A stretch of 64,000 nt of DNA from Cupriavidus sp. P-10 (GTDB taxonomy: Bacteria > Pseudomonadota > Gammaproteobacteria > Burkholderiales > Burkholderiaceae): the NCBI RefSeq assembly GCF_003402535.2, contig NZ_AP025171.1, positions 1,178,001 through 1,242,000 of the forward strand, written 5' to 3'. The notes under the pieces were generated by a model, which saw only the letters and a program-made list of their open reading frames with translations, did no database searches and was not told the origin of the DNA. Numbering within the stretch: the first letter of the stretch is position 1; each line of letters starts with the position of its first letter. The position numbers and the translations under genes were made by a program. Positions 27,596-35,550 of this stretch are shown here, piece by piece.

Positions 27596-28483
27596 CTAGC
27601 GACCTAGATAAACTGCAGTAATTTCCTCGCGATTGTGGCCCAGTTCCGAAGACACCTGCAGTCGTGCTACGCGATCAATGTTTCGCTGTTCAGGGCTGAG
27701 TTGCGGTGCGATCGGGCCTCCCGCCGCGGGGGCGAGCCAGCCCGTTAGTTGTTGGTATCGTCGCTGGGCATATTGATGTCGAAGCCCATGCAACTTCGAT
27801 AGACCAGCTTTCTTTACGGTCCGGACATAGCGGCGAACTTGATCGATATAGCGGAGATGTTTGGGGATCATGGAGCCGTTTCCGCAGAATGCAATGGCAC
27901 GTGCAAGGACTGCTCGCTGATGTTCATCCGTGATTGGTACAATACGTGAGCGTCCACCTTTACACCAAGACGATTTAAGTTTGATCTCACTCACTTCATC
28001 CAAGGGCCTGCCAGATAGCGCGTATTTCGCCTGAAACTTCAGGCATTCCTCACGTCGTAGTCCGAAGGCAAACTGCAATTCGATAGAGCACCTCAGACGT
28101 TCATCAGAGATCTTTTGTAGATACTCATCGTCAATAGTCAGTGCTTTTGAAATATTTGTAACATAGCGGCGCTTCGCAATCTGCAGTTCGCCATTGCTAC
28201 GCGGCACGCAGTTTTGCTTGCCGACTTTCTCCGCCCACCACCGTACATGGGACATGCGGTTTTTCATGGTGCTTGCCGCGATGCCGCTGGCCTTCCATCG
28301 TGCCACCAAGGCTTCAACATGCTTTGGCTTTAAACCGGTCGCAGGGAGCGTTCGGAAACCCATGTCCTTGAGGTCATGAGCTACTTGTGCCAGCACGTAC
28401 TTGCGAGCGGCTTGCGTCGCATACGAGCCATCACGATTACGCTTTACCAAGCGCATCAGGTCAGCAAAGATATCGATCTTCAT
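27596..28483 (-). CDS. Tyrosine recombinase / integrase
   Basis: A 295-aa site-specific recombinase. The N-terminal half resembles a SAM-like core-binding domain (KPKHVEALVARWKASGIAASTMKNRMSHVRWW). The catalytic part has the first arginine in FGLRREE near 150, a beta-hairpin lysine region (WCKGGRSRIVPI), HGLRHQYAQ near 230 (H-x-x-R), and the nucleophile tyrosine in ITAVYLGR at residue 292. All key residues are present, so it is probably active. GC content is below that of the flanking chromosome. It likely belongs to an integrated element; no att repeats were identified. Confidence 0.85.
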   Translation of the reverse strand: MKIDIFADLMRLVKRNRDGSYATQAARKYVLAQVAHDLKDMGFRTLPATGLKPKHVEALVARWKASGIAASTMKNRMSHVRWWAEKVGKQNCVPRSNGELQIAKRRYVTNISKALTIDDEYLQKISDERLRCSIELQFAFGLRREECLKFQAKYALSGRPLDEVSEIKLKSSWCKGGRSRIVPITDEHQRAVLARAIAFCGNGSMIPKHLRYIDQVRRYVRTVKKAGLSKLHGLRHQYAQRRYQQLTGWLAPAAGGPIAPQLSPEQRNIDRVARLQVSSELGHNREEITAVYLGR

Positions 28484-29233
28484 TCCACTCCTTCAATTTT
28501 GTCTGCGTCAATTCTGGTCAGTGATAAATGCGACTGGCTGATACCAGTCCTGGCACCGTGCCCCTCAGGACGCGATACGGGTACGTACAGCCGCTAGCCT
28601 CGGCATCACCATCAAGGCCGGTGCGTCCCGCTTGGGGTACGTACAGACGTGTTGGCGACGACATGCCGGGCCCGCGTGAGGCGGAAACCAATCTCCGCCT
28701 CCGTTGCTTTCCAACAAGCAACTGCTTGCACTGCCGGATGTCCGCTTTTAGAGTGCGGACAAACTCTCCGAAGATGCTTCGGATATGCTCAGGATGGCCC
28801 GAGAAAAATGCGCAGAAAGAAGTGAATAAAGGATTCTTTACATCGATGCGAAGCAAGTGTAGAAAAACGTATATCGTGTCATTCGAAGAAATAAGCCATT
28901 AGCTATCGATCGAGGAAACTGAAGTGAAGAGAATTGTAAAGTGGTGTGATCTTAATATTTAAAGGGTTGGTAAAAAATATTTGATCATGGACTTCGATCG
29001 TGAGTAATCTTGGTAGCATGAATAAAGAAACGAAAAAATCATGGAATGCCAGACCTTCTACATGAAGAAATATCGTCTTGTATATTTGATGTGATCTAGA
29101 GACGCCTTACGTCTCATGAAAATTCATAAAGACGAGTTTTTAACGTAGGTGAAATCTTTAAAATAATGTCGTGCTTTATTGAATGTGCCGCTAGGAAAAT
29201 ATATGCGTAGTGATCCTTGGTAGGCCTTTAACT
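28484..29233. other. Gene-poor AT-rich stretch behind the recombinase gene
   Basis: No supported gene. The left part holds two copies of GGGTACGTACAG (28579-28590 and 28635-28646; the GTACGTAC core is a palindrome). From about 28880 to 29220 the DNA is strongly AT-rich compared with the rest of the window, with a small hairpin at 29099-29115 (GAGACG, loop CCTTA, CGTCTC). It ends with the left target duplication of the IS4-like element. It looks like foreign DNA, perhaps the regulatory or recombination-site region of the integrated element. Confidence 0.5.
29225..29233 (+). repeat. Left 9-bp target-site duplication of the IS4-like element
   Basis: CCTTTAACT here is repeated exactly at 30714-30722, directly flanking the inverted repeats. 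Nine bases is the duplication length known for Tn5/IS50. Confidence 0.85.
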
Positions 29234-30713
29234 CACCTCATTACACACAAGTCATGCCCCATGGGGTGCCGCGAAAAGTCGTTTACGGTCAATGACATAG
29301 CGGGTGGGGTTGTAAACTCCTTCGGATTGTCGTTCACTCTTGCATTTTGGGCGGCACATGCAGCGAGAGGCAACGAGTTGGGCAGCGGCAGAATTCAAGG
29401 ACATTGACTTGGGCGACCAGCGCCTGAACAAACGGGCGGTGCTGCTAGCGGAGCGGCTCGCAGAGAAGCCGACGGCAAGCATACCCAGCGCATGCGGCGG
29501 GTGGGCGGAAACGGCTGCGGCGTACCGCTTCCTGGCTCAGGATGAACTGGACTGGCGCGATATTCTGGCGCCCCACTGGCAGAGTTCGGCCGAGCGGATG
29601 CGAGCTTGCGAAGTGGTGCTATGCATCCAAGACACCACGGAGTTGGACTTTAACGGCCAGACCATCACAGGCTTGGGGCCGCTGTCGTATGAGGCGCAAC
29701 GCGGGCTGTATCTGCACCCGACTTACGCGGTAACGCCATCGCGCGAACCGCTGGGCGTGCTTGACGCCTACATGTGGGCGCGCGAGCCAAAGGGTGCGGA
29801 TGGCGTGCGCCCCGGCATCAAGGAAAGTACCCGCTGGACCGAAGGATATGAGCGAGTCGCCGAACAGGCGGCCGCACTGCCTGCCACGCGACTCGTCTAT
29901 GTGGCTGACCGGGAGTCGGACATCATGGCGCTGATGGTCAAAGCGAAGGAGTTGGGCCACCCGGCGGATTGGCTACTGCGCTCGCAGCACAATCGCACCT
30001 TGCCTGGCGGCGGCAAGCTGTGGGACCAAGTAACTGCGGGTGAGCCAGTGGGCAGGATTCACTTTACGCTGGCAGCCCGTCAGGCTCAGCCAGCGCGCGC
30101 GGTACGGCAGCAGGTGTGGGCACAACGTGTCGCGTTGCCTGATGCTGCAGGCGGCGTGGTGAGTGCCACGTGTATCGTAGCCCGGGAGGTCGACCCGCCG
30201 GCCGGCGTCAAACCGATTGAATGGCGACTGCTGAGTAATCGCGAGGTGGACGACCTTGACGAAGCAGCACAGCTTATTGACTGGTACCGCGCGCGCTGGG
30301 AAGTGGAACTATTCTTTCACGTGCTCAAGAACGGCTGTCGGGTCGAGGCGCTGCAACTCGCATCGATGGCACGGCTTGAGCGTGCCTTGGCGCTGTTCAT
30401 GGTGGTGGCATGGCGCATCGCTCGGTTGATGCGACTGGGCCGAACTTGCCCGGACCTGGATGCAGGGCTGTTGTTCGAGCGCGATGAATGGCGCGCGGCA
30501 TTCATTCTCAACAAGAAGAAGCCGCCGAAGACGTCACCGCGTCTGAACGAGGTCGTGCGCTTGGTCGCTATGCTCGGCGGCTTCCTGGCGCGCAAAGGCG
30601 ACGGCGAACCCGGAGTCAAGACCATCTGGCAAGGCCTGCAGCGAGTGGTGGATTTCGCCGCAGGCCTCAGGTACGCCCGTGAACTTGACGACTGAGATGT
30701 GTGTAATCAAATG
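29234..30713 (+). mobile_element. Complete IS4-family (IS50/Tn5-like) insertion sequence, 1480 bp
   Basis: Left end CACCTCATTACACACAAGTC and the reverse complement of the right end CATTTGATTACACACATCTC match at most positions and share the 10-base core ATTACACACA at the same offset. They resemble the Tn5 outside end, which carries ATACACAAGT. Flanked by the 9-bp duplication CCTTTAACT, and carrying one intact transposase gene. Complete boundaries and exact duplication suggest a fairly recent insertion. Confidence 0.88.
29358..30695 (+). CDS. IS4-family transposase (Tn5-like)
   Basis: A 445-aa DDE transposase. The N-terminal domain resembles Tn5 Tnp (FKDIDLGDQRLNKRAVLLAE, then GGWAETAAAYRFL). 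Catalytic aspartates are in CIQDTTELDF and YVADRESDIMA, and the IS4 YREK signature is in WYRARWEVELFFHVLKNGCR (Tyr, Arg, catalytic Glu, Lys). ATG 29358 is preferred over an in-frame TTG at 29340. Nothing looks broken, so the element may still be mobile. Confidence 0.9.
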   Translation: MQREATSWAAAEFKDIDLGDQRLNKRAVLLAERLAEKPTASIPSACGGWAETAAAYRFLAQDELDWRDILAPHWQSSAERMRACEVVLCIQDTTELDFNGQTITGLGPLSYEAQRGLYLHPTYAVTPSREPLGVLDAYMWAREPKGADGVRPGIKESTRWTEGYERVAEQAAALPATRLVYVADRESDIMALMVKAKELGHPADWLLRSQHNRTLPGGGKLWDQVTAGEPVGRIHFTLAARQAQPARAVRQQVWAQRVALPDAAGGVVSATCIVAREVDPPAGVKPIEWRLLSNREVDDLDEAAQLIDWYRARWEVELFFHVLKNGCRVEALQLASMARLERALALFMVVAWRIARLMRLGRTCPDLDAGLLFERDEWRAAFILNKKKPPKTSPRLNEVVRLVAMLGGFLARKGDGEPGVKTIWQGLQRVVDFAAGLRYARELDD

Positions 30714-30722
30714 CCTTTAACT
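30714..30722 (+). repeat. Right 9-bp target-site duplication of the IS4-like element
   Basis: CCTTTAACT, identical to 29225-29233. In the empty site the sequence would read GGTAGGCCTTTAACTATGTC; no gene is evident across the junction. Confidence 0.85.
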
Positions 30723-31252
30723 ATGTCTGTGAAATCGAGCTGTGAAAGCCTTCAAGTCGATGGGGTGCTTCAGTGTTCGATCCATCAAAACGACGTTGGG
30801 ATCGCTTGGAAGGGGCTCGCTTAACGAGCCGGTCCAGACTGGAAAAATGAAGCAATTACGCGTGATACCAGTGAGCTCGCGCCTCGCAACGAGCTAATTT
30901 GTTTGCTGTAGGAGCTTGCAATGCGGCTGCTTCGAACGGGCGAAACGTGTCATCCCGCGTATTTGCTGGATCAAATTCTCACACCGGCGTCGATCTCTTC
31001 GATGGAAGGTCTGCGGAAGCAAGGTTGCCTGCCTCCTGTCTTGGGCGCGCCCATGTCAATTGAACTCAAAGACCGACTGCGATGCGGCGTACGCAACAGT
31101 TAAGGTCTCGCCGCCCCGTTCAGAAGCGGGAGAAGGTCTGTGGAAATCGCGGAAGTTGATGCCTGGTCGAACTGGGGAGTCCAGTCAGGAGCGCTAAAAA
31201 TGGCCGGTTACGGCTGAGGCGGCAGTCACCGAGATAAGGTGCCGGCCCGAAT

Positions 31253-31384
31253 AAGTCATGCCGCGTATAGCTTGTGGCGAGTAGCGCAGAGGGTCGAGGC
31301 GCGCGAGGCGAGAAGTGACATTGGCATAATGTGCGAAATCGACTTTTCTAAGTCGCAACTCCGCCGGACCTTTAGTCCATGTCG
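31253..31384 (+). repeat. Duplicated ~130-bp element, copy 1
   Basis: From AAGTCATGCCGCGTATAGCT to AGTCCATGTCG this stretch is similar along its whole length to 31642-31772, 389 bp downstream. Conserved blocks are CTTGTGGCG, AAGTGACA, GCATAAT with TGC, ATCGAC and AAGTCGCA. The centre carries palindromic GCATAATGTGC and a hairpin CGACTT-TTCT-AAGTCG. Weaker similarity continues about 55 bp further left. Confidence 0.7.
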
Positions 31385-31641
31385 GAGTTGTCGCTATGCA
31401 TCGAGGCGCGCAAGCGTGTACCGCGATGAGCCTGTCAAGTCGGTTGAGCTGAGTCTTGAAAAAACTGCCGTGCGGCGCGCGCAACGAAACGAAATATCGT
31501 TCCGCCGCGTTCAGGGGCAGTGGGGCCAATTGTAACCCGGCCTGCTTGCGCAATGGACGGACTTAGACAGCCCAGCCAAAGGCCAAAAAATGAACGCGCT
31601 ATGGCCTGGATGGTAGGCGCCAGTGAAGCGCCCGGCCGGGG

Positions 31642-31772
31642 AAGTCATGTCGCGTACAGCTTGTGGCGCACAGCGCCAAGGTCGATGCCCAGAGGGCTAA
31701 AAGTGACACTAGCATAATATGCAACATCGACCTTTGCAAGTCGCACCTGCGCCAAACCGTTAGCCCATGTCG
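31642..31772 (+). repeat. Duplicated ~130-bp element, copy 2
   Basis: Second copy, AAGTCATGTCGCGTACAGCT to AGCCCATGTCG. The central palindrome is perfect here (GCATAATATGC), the hairpin is CGAC-CTTTGCAA-GTCG, and the core is bracketed by GGGCTAA (31694-31700) and TTAGCCC (31760-31766) in inverted orientation. The frame on the minus strand encodes similar peptides in both copies (RLRKVDFAHYANVT, RLAKVDVAYYASVT), so a decayed coding origin is also possible. Confidence 0.7.
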
Positions 31773-31912
31773 AATGCCTCGCCGTTTCGCTCAGAAGTCT
31801 CCGGCGCTCAAGTACATCCACTCGTCTTGCCTTTTCGCCGCCTTCATGGTGCCCCATTGAGCAAGTTGGCTTCTCACATGCGGTTCGGACCCCAGAGGGT
31901 TGGTGGGCGCGC

Positions 31913-32128
31913 TCATAGTGTGCTGAAGAGTTCCGCCACGCTGATACGGAGTGCGGTGGCCAGTGCTTCGATGGCATCGAGGGACGGGTTTGCGGCGCCC
32001 GTTTCTATGCGGCTCATGTATGTTCGTGCAAATCCCACATCATCGGCAAAGGCCTCTTGGGACAGGCCGGTGGCTTGGCGAAGCTCGCGAATTCGCTCGC
32101 CGAAGCGATGGCGTAAGGTTTTCTTCAT
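31913..32128 (-). CDS. XRE-family (Cro/cI-type) transcriptional regulator
   Basis: A 71-aa single-domain helix-turn-helix protein: RFGERIRELRQATGLSQEAFADDVGFARTYMSRIETGAANPSLDAIEALATAL is the complete five-helix HTH_3 fold (given in the product from residue 7 on). ATG 32128 follows a GGCGGG site. Proteins this short usually repress their own promoter in mobile elements or toxin-antitoxin loci; no toxin partner is seen. Upstream direct repeats are candidate operators. Confidence 0.85.
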   Translation of the reverse strand: MKKTLRHRFGERIRELRQATGLSQEAFADDVGFARTYMSRIETGAANPSLDAIEALATALRISVAELFSTL

Positions 32129-32150
32129 ACCCGCCACTGTCGGAGTATGA

Positions 32151-32175
32151 ACACTAATCGGCCACACACTAATCG
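32151..32175 (-). promoter_or_regulatory. Direct-repeat candidate operator of the XRE regulator
   Basis: ACACTAATCG occurs at 32151-32160 and again at 32166-32175, a 15-bp period, 23 bp upstream of the regulator's ATG at 32128. Short direct repeats just upstream of small XRE genes commonly bind the encoded repressor. Assignment is by position. Confidence 0.45.
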
Positions 32176-32473
32176 TGACATAAGTCGCTGGATAGCGTAT
32201 GCTTTTTCTGCGCTCGAGGCTATTTCAGTGCAACCGCACAAATCCGCAGGGGCTTACTGGTGCTACGAGGAGGGTAGGCGACCCTTTACAAGTCAGCTGT
32301 GGTGACTGCTTGTAGCACCTATTGGTGGTGGCAGCCTCTTGATCGATGCGGGACGAATCTAGGAGGAGTTGCGGGCGAATTCGGTCCAGTATGTCGTGTG
32401 TGCTTATTGGCCTACGTTTGTGTGGGTGGGAGCTCTCTTGCACCACGACACACAATGTATTCGGGGAGTCGTT
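32176..32473. other. Intergenic region, nothing recognised
   Basis: About 300 bp between the XRE operator and the interrupted small gene. I see no gene, repeat or terminator; the promoter of the interrupted gene should lie here. Confidence 0.4.
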
Positions 32474-32503
32474 ATGACGATCGGCTTAGCCGCCTTGGCT
32501 GTG
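32474..32503 (+). pseudogene. 5' end of a small membrane-protein gene split by the IS21 element
   Basis: ATG 32474 has a strong GGGGAG site (32463-32468) and encodes MTIGLAALAV up to the IS21 insertion point. Removing the element and one 5-bp duplicate joins it in frame to 35065-35313, where the hydrophobic stretch continues GLPIAAFFIWVAQNSL. The split ORF would have a single transmembrane helix formed across the junction, which supports a real gene. Confidence 0.65.
32499..32503 (+). repeat. 5-bp target-site duplication, left copy (IS21-type element)
   Basis: CTGTG, repeated at 35060-35064. Both copies directly abut the 50-bp terminal regions, which align base for base. Confidence 0.8.
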
Positions 32504-32579
32504 TAGACAGCGTCAAGCAGGACGGCCGGTCCAGCGACAACCATCTTGGCCGGTTAGCCGGGATGATTGTCGGTAGGTC

Positions 32580-33407
32580 TTAGGTCATGGTTGTCGCTCC
32601 GATATCGTTGTGATTGTCGTTGTCGCTGGATGATCGTCGTCGGCTGGACTGGTTGTCGCTGGCGGTGCGCCGGCGGTAGCTTTCGACGTTCATTTCGAAG
32701 ATCGTCGAATGGTGGACGAGCCGGTCGATAGCGGCGATGGTCATGCCCGGATCGGGGAACACGTTGTCCCACCCAGAGAACGGCTGATTGGCCGTAATAA
32801 GCAGACTGCGCCGCTCATACCGTTCTGCGATCAGTTCGAACAGCACGCTCGTTTCCGCCTGGTCCTTACGGGCGTACGAGAGATCGTCAAGGATGATCAG
32901 GTCGAAGCGGTCGAGCTTGGCCAGCGTGGCGGGCAACTGCAGGCTTTGCCTTGCCGCCTGGAGTTTCTGGACGAGCTCGCTGGTACGCGTAAGCAGCACC
33001 CGGTAGCCAGCGTCGATCAGCGCGTGTCCGATGGCCGAACCAAGGTGGCTCTTGCCGCCGCCAGGCGGGCCGAAGATCAGAACATTGGCGCCTTTCTCCA
33101 GCCAGGAATCCCCGGTAGCCAACGCCATGACGTGAGCCTTGGAGACCATCGGCACCATGCTGAAGTCGAACGTGGCCAGCGTCTTCGTCAGGTCCAGGCG
33201 AGACTCGGTGCGGTGGCGTTCGATGCGGCGCTTGGCTCGTTCGGCTAACTCATGCTCGAGCAAGGCACCAAGCAGGCGGGTGGCCTGCCAGCCTTCCTTG
33301 TCGGCACGCTGCGCAAACTCTGGCCACAGGCGGCCGATAGTAGGCAGGCGCAGCTCGTTGAGCATCAGGGTCAGGCGCGCGGAGTCGTGGGGGATGGGTG
33401 CGTTCAT
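32580..33407 (-). CDS. istB: IS21-family helper ATPase IstB
   Basis: A 275-aa AAA+ ATPase that assembles on DNA and stimulates the IstA transposase. Walker A is FGPPGGGKSH (about residues 110-119) and Walker B LIILDDL, followed by the sensor region ITANQPFSGW. The last ~30 residues are Ser/Asp/Asn-rich and variable. Its ATG overlaps the istA stop (ATGA at 33404-33407), the coupling normal in IS21. Confidence 0.95.
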   Translation of the reverse strand: MNAPIPHDSARLTLMLNELRLPTIGRLWPEFAQRADKEGWQATRLLGALLEHELAERAKRRIERHRTESRLDLTKTLATFDFSMVPMVSKAHVMALATGDSWLEKGANVLIFGPPGGGKSHLGSAIGHALIDAGYRVLLTRTSELVQKLQAARQSLQLPATLAKLDRFDLIILDDLSYARKDQAETSVLFELIAERYERRSLLITANQPFSGWDNVFPDPGMTIAAIDRLVHHSTIFEMNVESYRRRTASDNQSSRRRSSSDNDNHNDIGATTMT

Positions 33408-34903
33408 GCTGCCGCCCCCTGGCCCAGCAGGGCGTCATAACAACTGGCCGGTGGCATCTGGACATGAATGACCGGGCAGTCGGCTTGCCGCGGCGCAAAC
33501 TCCTCGCGCAGTGCCTCCAGGTTCGGTAGCGCCCCGTCGGACAGCATCGCCTCCAGGCGCGTGGCCAATACAGCCTCGATGCCGTCCATGGCAGCCAGCT
33601 CAAGTAGGCCAACCATCGTCTTGCATGCATCGCGTTGCGACACGCGGACGTCAAGCTGCTCCCAGGTTCGCCGATAGGCCTCCCGCGGGAACAGTTCGTT
33701 GCGGAAGGCTAGTCCCTTGAAGGCCTGCGGCTTACGCTTGAGGCCGTCTATGAAGTGCCGATAGTCGATGGACCGCCGGGTACTGTTGGCGGCGTGGGAA
33801 CCACGAGGGGTGCTGAACACCATCGCTCCAGACAGATAGCAGTCCAGTCGATCGCCATAGACACGGACCTTCAGACGGTGGCCAATCAGGCGCGACGGCG
33901 CGCTGTAGAGGATGCCGCGCACGGTAAAGGTGCTGCACCGGGTAACTCGCGCTTCCTCCTCGGCGAAGTCGGTTGTGCGCCGAGGCGGCAAGTCCATAAG
34001 CTGCTCGCGCTCGATGCGGAACGCCGCAGCATTACGTCGGTTGCGACGCATTACAACGTCGCGCAGGAATTCCTCATAGGCGGCTCGATCCTCGAAGTCC
34101 CGGTGACCGCGCAACATCAGCGCCTGGTCAACGGCCTCCTTCAGATAGCGGTGGGACGATTCTACGCTGCCGTTCTCGTGGCCTTTGCCGCGGTTGTTAC
34201 GCGTGCCATTCATCCCATAGTGTTCCAGCAACGCCTCGTAACGCGTTGTGAAGTCCTCCCGCTCCCGCAGGTTCTTGAACGCCGCAGACAGGCTGTCGGT
34301 GCGATGCTCGCGCGCGCAGCCGCCGGCCTGCCAGAGCGCGTTCTGCAAGCCTGAGGACAGTGCCTCGAAGCTCTCTCCACCTTCGACCACCTGCGCATAC
34401 TCCCATCGAGAGAACGCGAACACAAAGTGATACAGGCGGTGATCGAACCGGAGGCCGGCGATGGTGACGTCTAACGCCCGCATATCGGTGAAGTCCGACA
34501 GCGCCCGGATGCCCGGCGCATGCTCCTGCGGGAAGAATATCTCCTTGGCCGGGCCGGACACGGCCCGCCATTGGCTGATGCGTCGCTCGAGCGTGCGGCG
34601 TACGCTGTCGGGATATTGGCCGGGGTGGTCGTCCTGGAGCTTGCGTAGGATGGTGATGGCCTGCAGACGTGGCTCGCTCTTGAGCATCGGAACGACTTCC
34701 GTGTCCCAGACATCGGTGAACGGATCGGGCCGTGATCGCCAGTAGCGACGCGGCTTCTGAGACGGCAGACGGGCATCACATTCGATACGCCGAGCGCTGC
34801 GTACGCTGATGCCGGCCTTGGCGGCGGCAATCTCCTGGCTGTGTTCTTTGCGTTTAGACATGTAGAGGCGAACCTGTTGGTCGGTAATACGGGGTCCAGA
34901 CAT
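33404..34903 (-). CDS. istA: IS21-family transposase IstA
   Basis: A 499-aa DDE transposase. It starts with a helix-turn-helix region (QVRLYMSKRKEHSQEIAAAK, AGISVRSARRIE) and has the integrase catalytic triad: Asp in LSDFTDM, Asp in REHRTDSLS, and Glu in RGKGHENGSVE. Full length for the family, with no stop or frameshift seen. Cotranslated with istB. Confidence 0.95.
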   Translation of the reverse strand: MSGPRITDQQVRLYMSKRKEHSQEIAAAKAGISVRSARRIECDARLPSQKPRRYWRSRPDPFTDVWDTEVVPMLKSEPRLQAITILRKLQDDHPGQYPDSVRRTLERRISQWRAVSGPAKEIFFPQEHAPGIRALSDFTDMRALDVTIAGLRFDHRLYHFVFAFSRWEYAQVVEGGESFEALSSGLQNALWQAGGCAREHRTDSLSAAFKNLREREDFTTRYEALLEHYGMNGTRNNRGKGHENGSVESSHRYLKEAVDQALMLRGHRDFEDRAAYEEFLRDVVMRRNRRNAAAFRIEREQLMDLPPRRTTDFAEEEARVTRCSTFTVRGILYSAPSRLIGHRLKVRVYGDRLDCYLSGAMVFSTPRGSHAANSTRRSIDYRHFIDGLKRKPQAFKGLAFRNELFPREAYRRTWEQLDVRVSQRDACKTMVGLLELAAMDGIEAVLATRLEAMLSDGALPNLEALREEFAPRQADCPVIHVQMPPASCYDALLGQGAAA

Positions 34904-35059
34904 TGACTGACCGCTTCGAGATGCGATCAGCCATCGTAGAACCCGGCCAACTCGGCGCCGCCGGTGGCGGGAACTCTCCGGCGGCTACGCCGCCTCCGAG
35001 TCCCCGCCACCGGCCAAGATGTTTGTCGCTACGCCGGACAAAATGATTGTCGCCGCCCA

Positions 35060-35064
35060 CTGTG
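35060..35064 (+). repeat. 5-bp target-site duplication, right copy (IS21-type element)
   Basis: CTGTG, matching 32499-32503. Confidence 0.8.
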
Positions 35065-35313
35065 GGTCTGCCTATCGCGGCATTTTTCATCTGGGTTGCT
35101 CAGAACAGTCTGCGCGCACAGGAGAAGGAGCGCGAGGAGCGCCACAGGCAAAGTTTCGATTGTCAAAGTCTACGTTGCAAAAGAAATCCGACGAGTAAAT
35201 TGCCCGTGGCTTTTGGTAATTTTCGTCTACGCAGAATCAGCGCTCTAACGGTTCGTTCCTCTCGCTCGCTTTCGGGTCATTGCGCACGCTGTCGATTTCC
35301 TTCCCGCAGCTAA
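35065..35313 (+). pseudogene. 3' part of the small membrane-protein gene split by the IS21 element
   Basis: Continues in frame from 32503 after excision of the element: GLPIAAFFIWVAQNSLRAQE, then a run of Lys, Glu and Arg. The joined product would be 92 aa with one N-terminal membrane helix (about residues 3-24) and a highly charged helical tail. The distal part (Arg/Ser/Cys-rich) looks less like a real protein, so the 3' end may itself have been altered. No family recognised. Confidence 0.55.
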
Positions 35314-35550
35314 GTATGGGTGTGGCGCGTGTTGTGGCTCGCCAAGAGAGTGCAACGCCTTGAGCCTTGCCCCCTTGCTGTCGGAGTTCATCCGTCGTGA
35401 TCGAGTCTTATCCTGTACTCGCATGTCCAGACCTTTGGAGGACGTCGCGATGGTTGTTGATCACGAAGACCAAATGAACACGAATCAGGAGGACGCAGTG
35501 GCGGCAGCTTCAAAACCCTTTCCTCATGGTCCAAGTGTAAAAAGGCCCCG

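Larger units (their letters stand above)
30723..31912. other. Gene-poor region with a duplicated element
   Basis: No supported gene in 1.2 kb. It contains a hairpin at 30814-30830 (GGCTCG, loop CTTAA, CGAGCC; no T-run) and the two copies of a ~130-bp element listed separately. Short open frames on both strands have no ribosome binding site or recognisable product. Confidence 0.5.
32504..35059 (-). mobile_element. Complete IS21-family insertion sequence, 2556 bp
   Basis: Carries istA and istB on the minus strand. The terminal 50 bp from each side align without gaps; the inner 20 bases of that stretch match at 19 of 20 (GCGACAACCATCTTGGCCGG at 32534-32553 and its reverse complement, one mismatch, at 35010-35029), with scattered identity outward (T at the tip, GGCCGG/GTCCGG). 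A second GATGATTGTCG-like block lies inside each end region, as IS21 ends have multiple internal repeats. The 5-bp duplication CTGTG flanks both ends. Confidence 0.88.

Noticed and set aside
28518-28902. Open frames on both strands upstream of the recombinase
   Set aside because: They overlap each other, lack ribosome binding sites, and include the GGGTACGTACAG repeats; no recognisable protein.
30921-31103. 60-codon frame after the IS4-like element
   Set aside because: No ribosome binding site or family; the region looks like decayed mobile-element DNA.
31642-31772. Duplicated elements as integron attC sites
   Set aside because: Copy 2 has GGGCTAA and TTAGCCC ends, but the R box patterns do not fit the attC consensus and the inner arms are not complementary; no integron integrase is in the window.
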